Shown: piece by piece, positions 1 to 9,363 of the stretch
How positions within the stretch are numbered: position 1 is the first letter of the stretch
Layout: each line of letters starts with the position of its first letter
Assembly (NCBI GenBank): GCA_009777635.1
Contig: WRLK01000007.1
Location: 1 to 64,000 of the forward strand
Direction: 5' to 3'
DNA: 64,000 nucleotides
Source of the DNA: Oscillospiraceae bacterium
GTDB taxonomy: Bacteria; Bacillota; Clostridia; Oscillospirales; Ruminococcaceae
The notes under the pieces: generated by a model
What the model saw: only the letters and a program-made list of their open reading frames with translations
Databases searched by the model: none
What the model was told of the DNA's origin: nothing
Made by a program: the position numbers and the translations under genes

Positions 1-2602
1 GGCCCGCCTTGTTTTTTGTAAACGGAACCGACGGCGCCGAGCCCCCCCAGATTGAGGAGCAGCCGGTGGCGTTTGCGACATACATCCTGTCGCCGAAGAG
101 CTGGGTTGCGAGCTTCGCGTACTGCGTCTCGCCGCAGCCGGAGCACGCGCCCGAGAACTCAAGCAGAGGCGTCTTGAACTGGCTGCCCTTGACGGTGGTC
201 TCCTTGAATTTCTCCCCTACTTCTTTCTTTTCAGGTATATTGAGGCCGTAAGCGAAAATTTCCTGTTCTTTTAAGTTGTTGTCCATCGATTCCATGACGA
301 GCGCCTTGTTGCCTTTTTTGCCGGGGCACTCGACGACGCAGACGCCGCAGCCGTAGCAGTCAAGGGGGGATAGCGTCATCACGAACTTATAGCCGGGAAG
401 CCCGTTGCAGTCCATCGTCTTCATACCGGCGGGGGCTTTCGCGACCTCTTCGTCCGTCATGACGACGGGGCGGATGACCGCGTGGGGACAGACATAAGCG
501 CAGAAGTTACACTGGATGCAGTTGTCGGTGACCCAGCAGGGAATGTCGACGGCAATGCCGCGTTTCTCGAACGCGGAGGTGCCGAGCGGGAATGTGCCGT
601 CCGCGCGGTCCGCGAATACGCTGACCGGCAAATGGTCGCCTTTTTGCGCGTTGATGACGGTGTGGACGCGGTCGATGAAGCCGACAAGCTCCTTGTCCTC
701 GCCGACGGCTTTCTTGTGGACGATGCCGCCTGTTGCGGTTTTCCATGAATCCGGGACCTTGATTTCGTTGATTCCCGTGATGCCGCGGTCGATGGCGTCG
801 TGGTTCATCTTGACGATCTTATCGCCCTTGCTGCCGTAAGACTTGGTCGCGGCGTCCTTCATATAGCCGACGGCCTCGTCAACGGGGATGATATTTGCAA
901 GCTTGAAGAACGCGGCCTGCAAAACGGTGTTGACGCGGAAGCCAAGGCCGAGCTCGCGTGCGATGCTGATGCCGTCGATTGTGTAGAATTTGATGTTGTT
1001 ATTGGCGATATACGCTTTTATCTCGCCGGGGATGCGTTTGTCAAGCTCGTTTATATCCCAGTATGTGTTGAGCAGGAACGTTCCGCCGGGCTTGATGTCG
1101 GCGACCATATCGTACTTGTCGATATAAGAGGGGTTATGGCAGGCGACAAAGTCCGCTTTCTTGACAAGGTACGTCGATTTGATCGGCTTGTGTCCGAAGC
1201 GCAGGTGGTTCTTCGTAACGCCGCCGGATTTTTTGGAGTCGTAATCGAAGTAGGCTTGCGCGTACATATCGGTGTGGTCTCCGATGATCATGATGGAGTT
1301 CTTGTTCGCGCCGACTGTGCCGTCCGCGCCAAGGCCCCAGAATTTGCAGGAGGTCGTGCCCTCGGGAACGGTGTCCGGGTCGTCGACGATGGGCAGCGAA
1401 AGATTCGTGACGTCGTCTTCGATGCCGACGGTAAAGCGGGGCTTCGCTCCGGTCTTCGCGTTCTGGTAAACGGCGATGAAGCATGAGGGGCCTGTGTCTT
1501 TTGAGCCTAGCCCGTAACGTCCGGCGTATACCGGCACCTTGTCAAACTTGGTACCCTTGAGGGCCAGAACAACGTCGAGGTAAAGCGGCTCGCCGTGGGC
1601 GCCGGGCTCCTTGCAGCGGTCAAGGACGGTAATCGTTTTAACGGTGTCGGGAATCGCCGCCACAAGCTTATCCGCGCAAAACGGGCGGAAAAGATGGACC
1701 TTGACAACGCCGACTTTTTCTCCCTTTGCGTTGAGGTAATCGATGGTCTCCTCGTTGGTCTCCGCGGCGGAACCCATGATAACGGTGACATGCTCGGCGT
1801 CGGGGGCGCCGTAGTAATTAAACAGGCCGTAGTTTGTTCCGGCTTTCTTGTTTACCTTGTCCATATATTCTTCAACAATATCGGGCAGCGCGTCGTAATA
1901 GCTGTTCGCGGCCTCCTTCGCCTGGAAGAAGATATCCGGGTTCTGGGCGGTTCCGCGCTGTACCGGATGCTCCGGGTTCAGGGCGTTTTTGCGGAAAGCG
2001 GCTAAGTCTTCCTTATCGAGCATTTCTTCGAGGTCGGCGTATTCCCAGACGCTTATTTTGTTCATCTCGTGGGATGTGCGGAAGCCGTCAAAGAAGTGCA
2101 AAAACGGTATGCGGGCCTTGACTGTCGCAAGATGGGCAATCGCGCCTATATCCATTACTTCCTGTACGCTTGAGGACGCGAGCATCGCATAACCGGTCTG
2201 GCGGCACGCCATAACGTCGGAGTGGTCGCCGAAGATGGAAAGCGCGTGCGCCGCAATGGCCCTTGCCGATACGTGGATGACGTTGGGCAAAAGCTCACCC
2301 GCGATCTTGTACATGTTCGGAATCATAAGCAGAAGCCCCTGTGACGCGGTGAATGTGGTTGTCATCGCACCCGCTGCCAAAGAGCCGTGGACGGAGCCGG
2401 CGGCGCCCGCCTCGCTTTGCATCTCGACGACGCGCACTTGCTGGCCGTAGATATTCTCCTTGCCGGCAGCAGCCCATTTGTCGACGTACTCCGCCATGTT
2501 GGACGATGGTGTAATCGGGTAAATCGCAGCCACTTCCGTGAACGCGTAAGACACGTGCGCGGCGGCTGTGTTGCCGTCCATTGTTTTCATTTTTCTTGCC
2601 AT
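1..2602 (-). CDS. nifJ: Pyruvate:ferredoxin (flavodoxin) oxidoreductase, C-terminus truncated by window edge
   Basis: Minus-strand reading from ATG at 2602: MARKMKTMDGNTAAAHVSYAFTEVAAIYPITPSSNMAEYVDKWAA...; contains CIQCNFCAYVCPHA and CYGCGVCVVECP 4Fe-4S motifs and GACSGCGETQYAKL. Absent from ORF track because it runs off the window. Confidence 0.96.
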   Translation of the reverse strand, partial: MARKMKTMDGNTAAAHVSYAFTEVAAIYPITPSSNMAEYVDKWAAAGKENIYGQQVRVVEMQSEAGAAGSVHGSLAAGAMTTTFTASQGLLLMIPNMYKIAGELLPNVIHVSARAIAAHALSIFGDHSDVMACRQTGYAMLASSSVQEVMDIGAIAHLATVKARIPFLHFFDGFRTSHEMNKISVWEYADLEEMLDKEDLAAFRKNALNPEHPVQRGTAQNPDIFFQAKEAANSYYDALPDIVEEYMDKVNKKAGTNYGLFNYYGAPDAEHVTVIMGSAAETNEETIDYLNAKGEKVGVVKVHLFRPFCADKLVAAIPDTVKTITVLDRCKEPGAHGEPLYLDVVLALKGTKFDKVPVYAGRYGLGSKDTGPSCFIAVYQNAKTGAKPRFTVGIEDDVTNLSLPIVDDPDTVPEGTTSCKFWGLGADGTVGANKNSIMIIGDHTDMYAQAYFDYDSKKSGGVTKNHLRFGHKPIKSTYLVKKADFVACHNPSYIDKYDMVADIKPGGTFLLNTYWDINELDKRIPGEIKAYIANNNIKFYTIDGISIARELGLGFRVNTVLQAAFFKLANIIPVDEAVGYMKDAATKSYGSKGDKIVKMNHDAIDRGITGINEIKVPDSWKTATGGIVHKKAVGEDKELVGFIDRVHTVINAQKGDHLPVSVFADRADGTFPLGTSAFEKRGIAVDIPCWVTDNCIQCNFCAYVCPHAVIRPVVMTDEEVAKAPAGMKTMDCNGLPGYKFVMTLSPLDCYGCGVCVVECPGKKGNKALVMESMDNNLKEQEIFAYGLNIPEKKEVGEKFKETTVKGSQFKTPLLEFSGACSGCGETQYAKLATQLFGDRMYVANATGCSSIWGGSAPSVPFTKNKAG

Positions 2603-2814
2603 CAAAAAATTTCCTCCCTCTTATATAAATCTATTGCGTAAACTGACATACGTTAAGATAATACCATTTTTAGCGGGAAATGTAAACATATTTTGTCCCG
2701 CGGCTTAACTTTTTTGAAAAAATTTATCTTTATTTGCGTAAAACTTGAGAATCGCGCTTCATTCTGGTATACTATTTTAAACGCAGCGTCAAAAAAGTAG
2801 AGGGGTTTGTTTTC

Positions 2815-4113
2815 TTGGATACTTCCAGCTGGATAATGCTCATCGTCATCATAGCCCTTATCGGATGCTCCTCGTTTTTCTCGCTATCGGAGACGTCAAT
2901 CTCAACGTTTAATAAAATCCGTATCCGCAAAAAAGCGGAGGACGGCGACAAAAACGCGAAAAAAGTCCTGTATATATGGGACAACTTCGACAAAACGCTG
3001 TCGGCGATCTTAATAGGCAACACCGTCGCGAACGTCACGGCGGCGACGATGGCGGCGGCTTTGTTCGCGTCGTTTTTAGGCGCTGCGACCGGCACTGTCG
3101 TCGCAACGGTTTTTTTAACGCTCACAACGCTTATATTCGGCGAGATTGTCCCGAAAAGCTACGGCAAGGAAAACGCCGACAAGACGGCGCTTAAGGTCGC
3201 GGAACCGCTAAACGCGATAACCGTGTTGTTAAGCCCGCTCAGCGCCGTGTTTTTAAAGCTTACGTTTTTGATAAAGCACCGCTCCGGCAAGGAACGCGCC
3301 CCCTCTATCACGGAGGAGGAGCTCATCTACATGATGGACACCATCGAGGAAGAGGGCGTACTCGAAGAACAGGAGCGCGACTTAGTGCAGTCGGCGCTTG
3401 CGTTTGATGAGATTCCAATCGGCGATATTTTAACGCCGAGGGTCAACATCACGGCCATCGACATCGACGCAAAACCGGAGGACGTCAAAAAAACCGTTAT
3501 TGAATCTGGATTTTCGCGTATTCCCGTTTACCAAAGCACAATCGACAAAATTGTCGGCGTTTTGTATACGCGCGATTACCTTCTCGCGATGGTAAACGGC
3601 GGGGAGATCAGGCTTCGCGGGATGCTCGGCAATCCGCTGTTCGTGCACAAGGGCATGAAGCTGTCGCACTTACTTGCAAGCTTTAAGGCAAAGAAGCTGA
3701 ACCTGGCGGTCGTCGTCGACGAATACGGCGGGACGCTCGGCATCGTGACGATGGAGGATATCCTCGAGGAGCTTGTCGGCGAAATCTGGGACGAGGACGA
3801 CGAGATTCCGATCGGGTTTATCGAGGCAGGCGAGGGCCGGTTTGAGGTCGAGGGCGACTTCGACCTGTGGGATATGCTCGAGAAGCTTCAGATCGACGAA
3901 GAAAGCGTTGACAGCGACTACAGCACTGTCAGCGGATGGGCGCTTAAAATGTTTAGACATATCCCCGCGGTAAACGAATCCTTTGAGTTTAGAGGCTTTC
4001 GCTTTCACGTTCTTGATATGGACGGGCGCCGCCTTAAAACAATGGAGATCAAAAAACTGCCGGTCAAAACGGACGGCTCGGGCCCGAGTGAAACTGAAAA
4101 AATTAGGAAGTAA
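2815..4113 (+). CDS. Hemolysin C / CorC (CNNM, DUF21 + CBS) family protein
   Basis: ORF 432 aa, TTG start; DUF21-like membrane N-terminus, CBS pair (GDILTPRVNITAID...VVVDEYGGTLGIVTMEDILEELVGEIWDEDD), C-terminal CorC-HlyC domain. Confidence 0.93.
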   Translation: MDTSSWIMLIVIIALIGCSSFFSLSETSISTFNKIRIRKKAEDGDKNAKKVLYIWDNFDKTLSAILIGNTVANVTAATMAAALFASFLGAATGTVVATVFLTLTTLIFGEIVPKSYGKENADKTALKVAEPLNAITVLLSPLSAVFLKLTFLIKHRSGKERAPSITEEELIYMMDTIEEEGVLEEQERDLVQSALAFDEIPIGDILTPRVNITAIDIDAKPEDVKKTVIESGFSRIPVYQSTIDKIVGVLYTRDYLLAMVNGGEIRLRGMLGNPLFVHKGMKLSHLLASFKAKKLNLAVVVDEYGGTLGIVTMEDILEELVGEIWDEDDEIPIGFIEAGEGRFEVEGDFDLWDMLEKLQIDEESVDSDYSTVSGWALKMFRHIPAVNESFEFRGFRFHVLDMDGRRLKTMEIKKLPVKTDGSGPSETEKIRK

Positions 4114-4120
4114 AACAATT

Positions 4121-4912
4121 ATGAACTGTTTTCAGGAAGCGAAAAGAATCGTTGTAAAGGTAGGCACTTCAACGCTTACATACGAAACCGGCATGATCAA
4201 TATCCGCCGGATTGAAAAGTTCGTAAAGGTACTCGCCGACCTTAAGAATTCCGGCAAGCAGGTCGTGCTTGTTTCGTCAGGCGCAATCGGCGTCGGCGTG
4301 GGCAAGCTCGGGCTTTTCGAAAAGCCGAAGGATACCCCCGCGAAGCAGGCTGCCGCCGCCGTCGGGCAAAGCGAGCTGATGCAGATTTACGACAACGCGT
4401 TTTCGCTTTACAACCATACCGTGGCGCAGATTTTGATGACAAAGGATATCGTGGAGTCAAGTAAGCGGCGCACAAACGTCATCAACACGTTCGAGCAGCT
4501 TCTTTCAATGAATGTGATACCTGTGGTAAACGAAAATGACAGCGTGTCCACCGAGGAGATTGAATTCGGCGACAACGATACGCTTTCCGCCGTCGTCGCA
4601 AAGCTTGTGGGCGCGGACGCGCTTGTAATCATGAGCGACATCGACGGGCTTTTTGACGGCAACCCGCGCGACCGTGAAAACGCAAAGCTGATCCCCGTCG
4701 TCAAAAAGATTGACAAGAGGATTGAGACAATGGCTTCCGGAACAGGTTCACGGCGCGGCACAGGCGGTATGATTACAAAAATACAGGCCGCGAAAATCGC
4801 GACCGCCGCGGGGATAGACGTCGCCGTAATCAGCGGGGAAAACCCGTATACCTTATACAAGCTTTTTGACGGCGAGGCCGTCGGCACCCATTTTGTGCGG
4901 CAGCAGCTTTAA
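4121..4912 (+). CDS. proB: Glutamate 5-kinase
   Basis: MNCFQEAKRIVVKVGTSTLTYETGMINIRR...; the track ORF from 3983 overlaps the upstream gene, ATG 4121 is the likely start; followed by proA. Confidence 0.93.
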   Translation: MNCFQEAKRIVVKVGTSTLTYETGMINIRRIEKFVKVLADLKNSGKQVVLVSSGAIGVGVGKLGLFEKPKDTPAKQAAAAVGQSELMQIYDNAFSLYNHTVAQILMTKDIVESSKRRTNVINTFEQLLSMNVIPVVNENDSVSTEEIEFGDNDTLSAVVAKLVGADALVIMSDIDGLFDGNPRDRENAKLIPVVKKIDKRIETMASGTGSRRGTGGMITKIQAAKIATAAGIDVAVISGENPYTLYKLFDGEAVGTHFVRQQL

Positions 4913-4947
4913 ATAAGCAATATTTTAGAGAATAGAAGTGTCTTTGT

Positions 4948-5424
4948 ATGGAAACGAACATAAGAATGGCGGCTGTTGATGATATTGAAAAATTAATCAA
5001 CGCAAGGTTTGATTATTTTGAAACGGAGAATTGGGAGGCACCTTCAGAACAGCGCCCCGTTATCGAATTGAATTTACGGCAATACTTCACAAATCATCTG
5101 AACATTGATTTTTTCGCCGCCGTCATTGAGGAAAACAACCAAATCGCATCGCTTGCGTTTTTATCAATTTCGGAATGTCCGGCTAACCCGTTTTATCCGA
5201 CGGGGAAAACAGGCGTGATCCGCAATGTGCTCACTTACCCCGAGCACCGGAAAAGAGGCCTTGCCACAAAGGCGCTGTGTATGTTGATTGAAGAGGCAAA
5301 ACGGCAAAGCTTGTCTTTCCTTGAGCTTTCCGCGTCTGAATCCGGCAGGCCGCTGTATAAAAGGCTTGGGTTTCGGAAAAAAGAGCCTTCCTGTTATACG
5401 GAGATGCGATTATCTTTACTTTAG
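4948..5424 (+). CDS. GNAT family N-acetyltransferase
   Basis: 158 aa; NVLTYPEHRKRGLATKALCMLIEEAKRQ acetyl-CoA binding motif, ...YKRLGFRKK. Confidence 0.88.
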   Translation: METNIRMAAVDDIEKLINARFDYFETENWEAPSEQRPVIELNLRQYFTNHLNIDFFAAVIEENNQIASLAFLSISECPANPFYPTGKTGVIRNVLTYPEHRKRGLATKALCMLIEEAKRQSLSFLELSASESGRPLYKRLGFRKKEPSCYTEMRLSLL

Positions 5425-5445
5425 GGTCTGTTGACATAAGACGAA
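5422..5445 (+). repeat. Left copy of 24-bp inverted repeat flanking proA (tagggtctgttgacataagacgaa)
   Basis: 21/24 identical to the reverse complement of 6849..6872. Confidence 0.75.
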
Positions 5446-5503
5446 GTTATACGCGAAAATCTATTTCATAATTTCTGACCGGTCACAACACTAGTTATAA
5501 GGG

Positions 5504-6766
5504 ATGGTCAAAGCTATGTCATACTTAAAAGAAATCGGCGGGCGCGCGAAATCGGCGGCGTTTACGCTGTCGCAGGCTCTGACAGACGAGAAAAACAACG
5601 CGCTTTTGTCGATAGCGGAAGCGCTTGAATCAGGACAGGACGATATACTTGCGGCAAACGCCGGGGATTTAAAGGAAGCTGAACAAAACGGCATGGGCAG
5701 CGCAATGCTTGACAGGCTGCGGCTAAACGGCGCGCGGATTAAAGAAATCGCAGACGCCGTGCGCAACGTCGCCGCCCTGCCGGAACCCGTCGGCAAAACG
5801 ATCGGGGGCGAGACGAGACCGAACGGGCTTGAGATTGTAAAGGTAACGGTGCCGCTCGGCGTCGTCGGAATCATCTTTGAATCGCGCCCGAACGTCACCG
5901 TGGATTGTGCGGCGCTCTGTTTAAAATCAGGCAACGCGTGCATTTTGCGCGGCGGCAAGGAGGCTATCCGCTCAAACGCGGCGCTCGTGAGCTGTATGCA
6001 AAAAGCCCTTGAAGGTACGAAAATCCCGCCCGGCTGCATACAATTGGTCGAGGATACTTCCCGCGAGACAGCCGCCGAAATGATGCGCCTGAACGGGTAT
6101 ATCGACGTATTGATTCCGCGCGGAGGCAAGGGGCTTATCCAGTCCGTTGTGCGTAACGCAACCGTTCCCGTCATTGAAACGGGCGCCGGTAACTGCCATG
6201 TTTTCGTGGACGAATCGGCAAAGCATGATATGGCCGTCAATATCGTAAACAACGCGAAAACGCAGCGCCCCAGCGTGTGTAACGCAGTTGAAACGCTTCT
6301 TATACACAAAAACTGCGCCGATGCGCTCCTGCCTGAAATTGCCGGGAGGTTAAGCGAATCGTCAACCGAAATCCGCGGCTGTGAAAAGACGCTCGCCATA
6401 TTAGGAAAAGTCGCCGTCCCCGCCTGTGAGGACGACTACATGACCGAATTCGGCGACTATATCATCGCGGTCAAGGTTGTCGGCGGCATTGACGAAGCAA
6501 TTCGGCATATTGAGAAATATTCCACGCGTCATTCCGAGGCAATCGTCACCGAAAGCTACGAAAACAGCCGGCGTTTCCTGCGCGAAGTCGACAGCGCCGC
6601 GGTCTATGTAAACGCGTCCACCCGCTTTACGGACGGCGGGGTGTTCGGGCTCGGCGCCGAGATCGGCATATCCACACAAAAACTGCACGCAAGGGGCCCG
6701 ATGGGGCTTACAAGCCTTTTGAGCACGAAGTACATGGTCACCGGCAGCGGGCAGATTAGGGTCTAG
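5504..6766 (+). CDS. proA: Glutamate-5-semialdehyde dehydrogenase (gamma-glutamyl phosphate reductase)
   Basis: 420 aa; VPLGVVGIIFESRPNVTVDCAALCLKSGNACILRGGKEA...; start could also be ATG 5516. Confidence 0.95.
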   Translation: MVKAMSYLKEIGGRAKSAAFTLSQALTDEKNNALLSIAEALESGQDDILAANAGDLKEAEQNGMGSAMLDRLRLNGARIKEIADAVRNVAALPEPVGKTIGGETRPNGLEIVKVTVPLGVVGIIFESRPNVTVDCAALCLKSGNACILRGGKEAIRSNAALVSCMQKALEGTKIPPGCIQLVEDTSRETAAEMMRLNGYIDVLIPRGGKGLIQSVVRNATVPVIETGAGNCHVFVDESAKHDMAVNIVNNAKTQRPSVCNAVETLLIHKNCADALLPEIAGRLSESSTEIRGCEKTLAILGKVAVPACEDDYMTEFGDYIIAVKVVGGIDEAIRHIEKYSTRHSEAIVTESYENSRRFLREVDSAAVYVNASTRFTDGGVFGLGAEIGISTQKLHARGPMGLTSLLSTKYMVTGSGQIRV

Positions 6767-6771
6767 CTGAT

Positions 6772-6807
6772 ATAAATGTGAACGCAAGTTCGCGTGCAAT
6801 TTACACC
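6772..6807 (+). repeat. Dispersed hairpin repeat, copy A (RTGAACGNNAGTTCRYRTGCARTTYACRCC-like)
   Basis: ataaatgtgaacgcaagttcgcgtgcaatttacacc; related to 40825..40860 (+) and 29833..29868 (-). Confidence 0.65.
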
Positions 6808-6848
6808 ATGACGAAGCCATGCGCAAAAACCGCTAAAAAGACGGGCCG

Positions 6849-6872
6849 TTCGCTTTATGTCAACAGGCCCTA
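6849..6872 (-). repeat. Right copy of 24-bp inverted repeat flanking proA (rc: tagggcctgttgacataaagcgaa)
   Basis: Direct comparison with 5422..5445; three mismatches. Confidence 0.75.
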
Positions 6873-6893
6873 GGTAGAACGGAGATATATTCT

Positions 6894-7646
6894 ATGCAAA
6901 TGAAAAGTACGCGGCGCAGGTACGCGGCTCCGATTGGCGGCCTGTTTATCACTTTGGCCGTTATCGGAATCATAACCGTCATCTCTATTGCCGTGAGGCT
7001 GACGATTCTGGCGATTGACAATACGTCTGAAAAAGAAATGTTCGGCGATATAATCATGCCTGTCGTAATGTTTAACCCTCCCCCCTTTGAAAGGCCCACC
7101 GATATCGAAATGCCAGGGCTTTTGCTGTACAGCATGTGGTCCGCGCTGCTTGACAGCGAACGCAATTATCAGTTTTCCGATGAAAGCGGCGAGCTTTTGG
7201 TTCCGGCAAGCGACATCGACGTTGCGGCCGCAAGGCTGTTCGGGCCTGAGGTTGCGTTGCAGCATCAAAGCTTCGGCGAGTTTGAGAATACTTATTATTT
7301 CGACGAAAGCACAAGCATGTACATCGTGCCTGTCAACGTGCAGTACAACGTGTATACGCCGTCTGTCGAGGAGATCACAAAGAAAGGCGAACTCTACGAG
7401 CTTCGCGTGGGGTATATACCGTCCGGGATTACGTGGCAGATCGATTTAAGCGGCGGTATGGGTCAGGCGGCGCCGGATAAATATATGAACTATATCATGC
7501 AAAAATCAGGCGGCGGCGGGTATTATATCGTGAAGCTTCAGGACGTTGAATCTTCCTATGTCCTGTTCCAGCCTGAAGATTATGAGAACGGCAATAACAA
7601 TGAGAATGACGGTGAAAACGAGGACGCGGAAGAACCGGTGGAATGA
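6894..7646 (+). CDS. Hypothetical membrane-anchored protein, acidic C-terminus
   Basis: 250 aa ORF with N-terminal TM segment (IGGLFITLAVIGIITVISIAVRL) and Asn/Glu-rich tail; no family recognised. Confidence 0.7.
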   Translation: MQMKSTRRRYAAPIGGLFITLAVIGIITVISIAVRLTILAIDNTSEKEMFGDIIMPVVMFNPPPFERPTDIEMPGLLLYSMWSALLDSERNYQFSDESGELLVPASDIDVAAARLFGPEVALQHQSFGEFENTYYFDESTSMYIVPVNVQYNVYTPSVEEITKKGELYELRVGYIPSGITWQIDLSGGMGQAAPDKYMNYIMQKSGGGGYYIVKLQDVESSYVLFQPEDYENGNNNENDGENEDAEEPVE

Positions 7647-7670
7647 CAAACAGGTTTAACAGGCAAAAGG

Positions 7671-7699
7671 ACGGCGCCGCTTAAGCGGCGCCGTTTTTA
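7671..7699 (+). terminator. Rho-independent terminator
   Basis: acggcgccgcttaagcggcgccgt stem followed by tttttat. Confidence 0.85.
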
Positions 7700-7749
7700 T
7701 ATGTCAAAATTGCGTAATCCACCCCCCTAAAAACCTAATACATCCCCCT

Positions 7750-7777
7750 TTGCTCAATAATCGAAATGCGGTATACT
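7750..7777 (+). promoter_or_regulatory. Candidate sigma-A promoter of the ribose-type ABC operon
   Basis: ttgctc-N16-tatact upstream of the likely ATG at 7828. Confidence 0.5.
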
Positions 7778-7827
7778 TAGTGATAATGAATATAATTGAA
7801 TGCGCTTCAAGCATGGGAGATGGGCAT

Positions 7828-9348
7828 ATGGGCGAAAAAATCATATCGATGAAAGGCATCTGCAAGAGCTTTCCCGGCGTGAAAGCCTTGGATGGTGTGG
7901 ATTTTGAGCTCAATTCAGGGGAAGTCATGGCCTTGCTTGGCGAGAACGGCGCGGGGAAATCCTCCCTTATGAAAGTATTAAGCGGCGTTTACGCTCGTGA
8001 TTTCGGCGAGATGGAGGTTTTAGGCAGGCGTTACGGGAACCTGACGCCGAAACAAGCGCAGGAGATCGGTATCGCGATAATCCATCAGGAGCTTAATATG
8101 TGCAGGCATTTATCTGTCGCGGAGAATATTTTCCTAGGCCGCGAGAAAACGAATAGGGGCGTGTTGTCAAACGCGGAGATGGAAGCCGAATCAAAAAAAA
8201 TACTCGATGATTTAAAAATAGACATTGACCCCGGCCATGTCGTCGGGGACCTGACTATATCAAAGCAGCAGATGGTCGAGATAGCAAAGGCGTTGTCGAC
8301 AAACGCGAAAATCCTGATTATGGATGAGCCGACCTCGTCGCTGACCGCAAAAGAAATTGAGGATTTGTTCCGCATTATACGCGACCTAAAATCAAACGGC
8401 TGCGGCATCGTGTACATATCCCACAGGCTGGAGGAGCTTTCGCATATCGCGGACCGCGTGATGATCATGCGCGACGGGCAGTATATCACAACAATGAATT
8501 TCGCCGATACAAATATCAACGAGATCATTACGCATATGGTCGGCCGCGAAATCAAGGAAAAATTCCCGCGATTATCCTGTGAAAAAGGAAAAGAAGTGCT
8601 AAGGGTCGAGAACCTAAACGCCGGGCGCATGGTCCGCAACGTAAGCTTTTCCCTGTACGAGGGCGAGGTAGTCGGGCTCGCCGGACTAATGGGCGCCGGA
8701 AGAACAGAGGCCACGCGGGCTATTTTCGGCGTCGACGCAAAGGATGGCGGCGATATCTTTCTCGAAGGCAAGCCGTGTAAAATAAGCCATCCCGAAGACG
8801 CGATCAGGGCAGGCATCGTGTTGGCTCCTGAAGACAGGAAGAAAGACGGGCTTTGCACAAAACTTAGCATCCGCCATAACCTGACGCTGCCGAATCTCGA
8901 TCTTGTTTGCGGCAAGCTCGGCGTTTTAAGCCGCCGCAAAGAGGAGGAGCTCTGCGAGCGCGCTGTCAAAAGCCTCGACATCAAAACGCCCAATGTGGAG
9001 ATAGACTCGGGCAACCTTTCAGGCGGCAACCAGCAGAAGGTCGTCGTCGGAAAGTGGCTGGCCCGCAATTCCAAGGTTGTAATTTTCGACGAGCCCACAA
9101 GGGGAATCGATGTCGCCGCAAAGGTTGAGATATACAATATCATCAACGAATTAAAGCGCAAAGGCATCGCCGTTATGATCGTTTCTTCAGAAATGCCCGA
9201 GGTAATGGGAATCGCCGACCGCATCATCGTCATGTGCGACGGAAGCATAACCGGGGAGGTCATGGCCGGTGAAACCACGCAAAACGAGATAATGACGCTC
9301 GCCACACGATTTGAAAACAAGATGAGCGAAGCCGGTAATATTACATAA
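7828..9348 (+). CDS. Sugar ABC transporter ATP-binding protein (RbsA/MglA/XylG family, two ATPase halves)
   Basis: Walker A GENGAGKSS, LIMDEPTSSLT, second half GLMGAGRTE, LSGGNQQKVVVGKWLA, VIFDEPTRGIDVAAK. ATG 7828 has a G-rich RBS; track ORF start 7750 is probably too far upstream. Confidence 0.95.
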   Translation: MGEKIISMKGICKSFPGVKALDGVDFELNSGEVMALLGENGAGKSSLMKVLSGVYARDFGEMEVLGRRYGNLTPKQAQEIGIAIIHQELNMCRHLSVAENIFLGREKTNRGVLSNAEMEAESKKILDDLKIDIDPGHVVGDLTISKQQMVEIAKALSTNAKILIMDEPTSSLTAKEIEDLFRIIRDLKSNGCGIVYISHRLEELSHIADRVMIMRDGQYITTMNFADTNINEIITHMVGREIKEKFPRLSCEKGKEVLRVENLNAGRMVRNVSFSLYEGEVVGLAGLMGAGRTEATRAIFGVDAKDGGDIFLEGKPCKISHPEDAIRAGIVLAPEDRKKDGLCTKLSIRHNLTLPNLDLVCGKLGVLSRRKEEELCERAVKSLDIKTPNVEIDSGNLSGGNQQKVVVGKWLARNSKVVIFDEPTRGIDVAAKVEIYNIINELKRKGIAVMIVSSEMPEVMGIADRIIVMCDGSITGEVMAGETTQNEIMTLATRFENKMSEAGNIT

Positions 9349-9363
9349 GCGGGGGAAAAGTAA

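Noticed and set aside
800-1486. 228-aa plus ORF (and others in 482..2641)
   Set aside because: Antisense to the truncated pyruvate:ferredoxin oxidoreductase, which reads continuously on the minus strand.
5491-6399. 302-aa minus-strand ORF opposite proA
   Set aside because: Antisense shadow of a clear proA; Ser-rich composition typical of reverse-frame artefacts.
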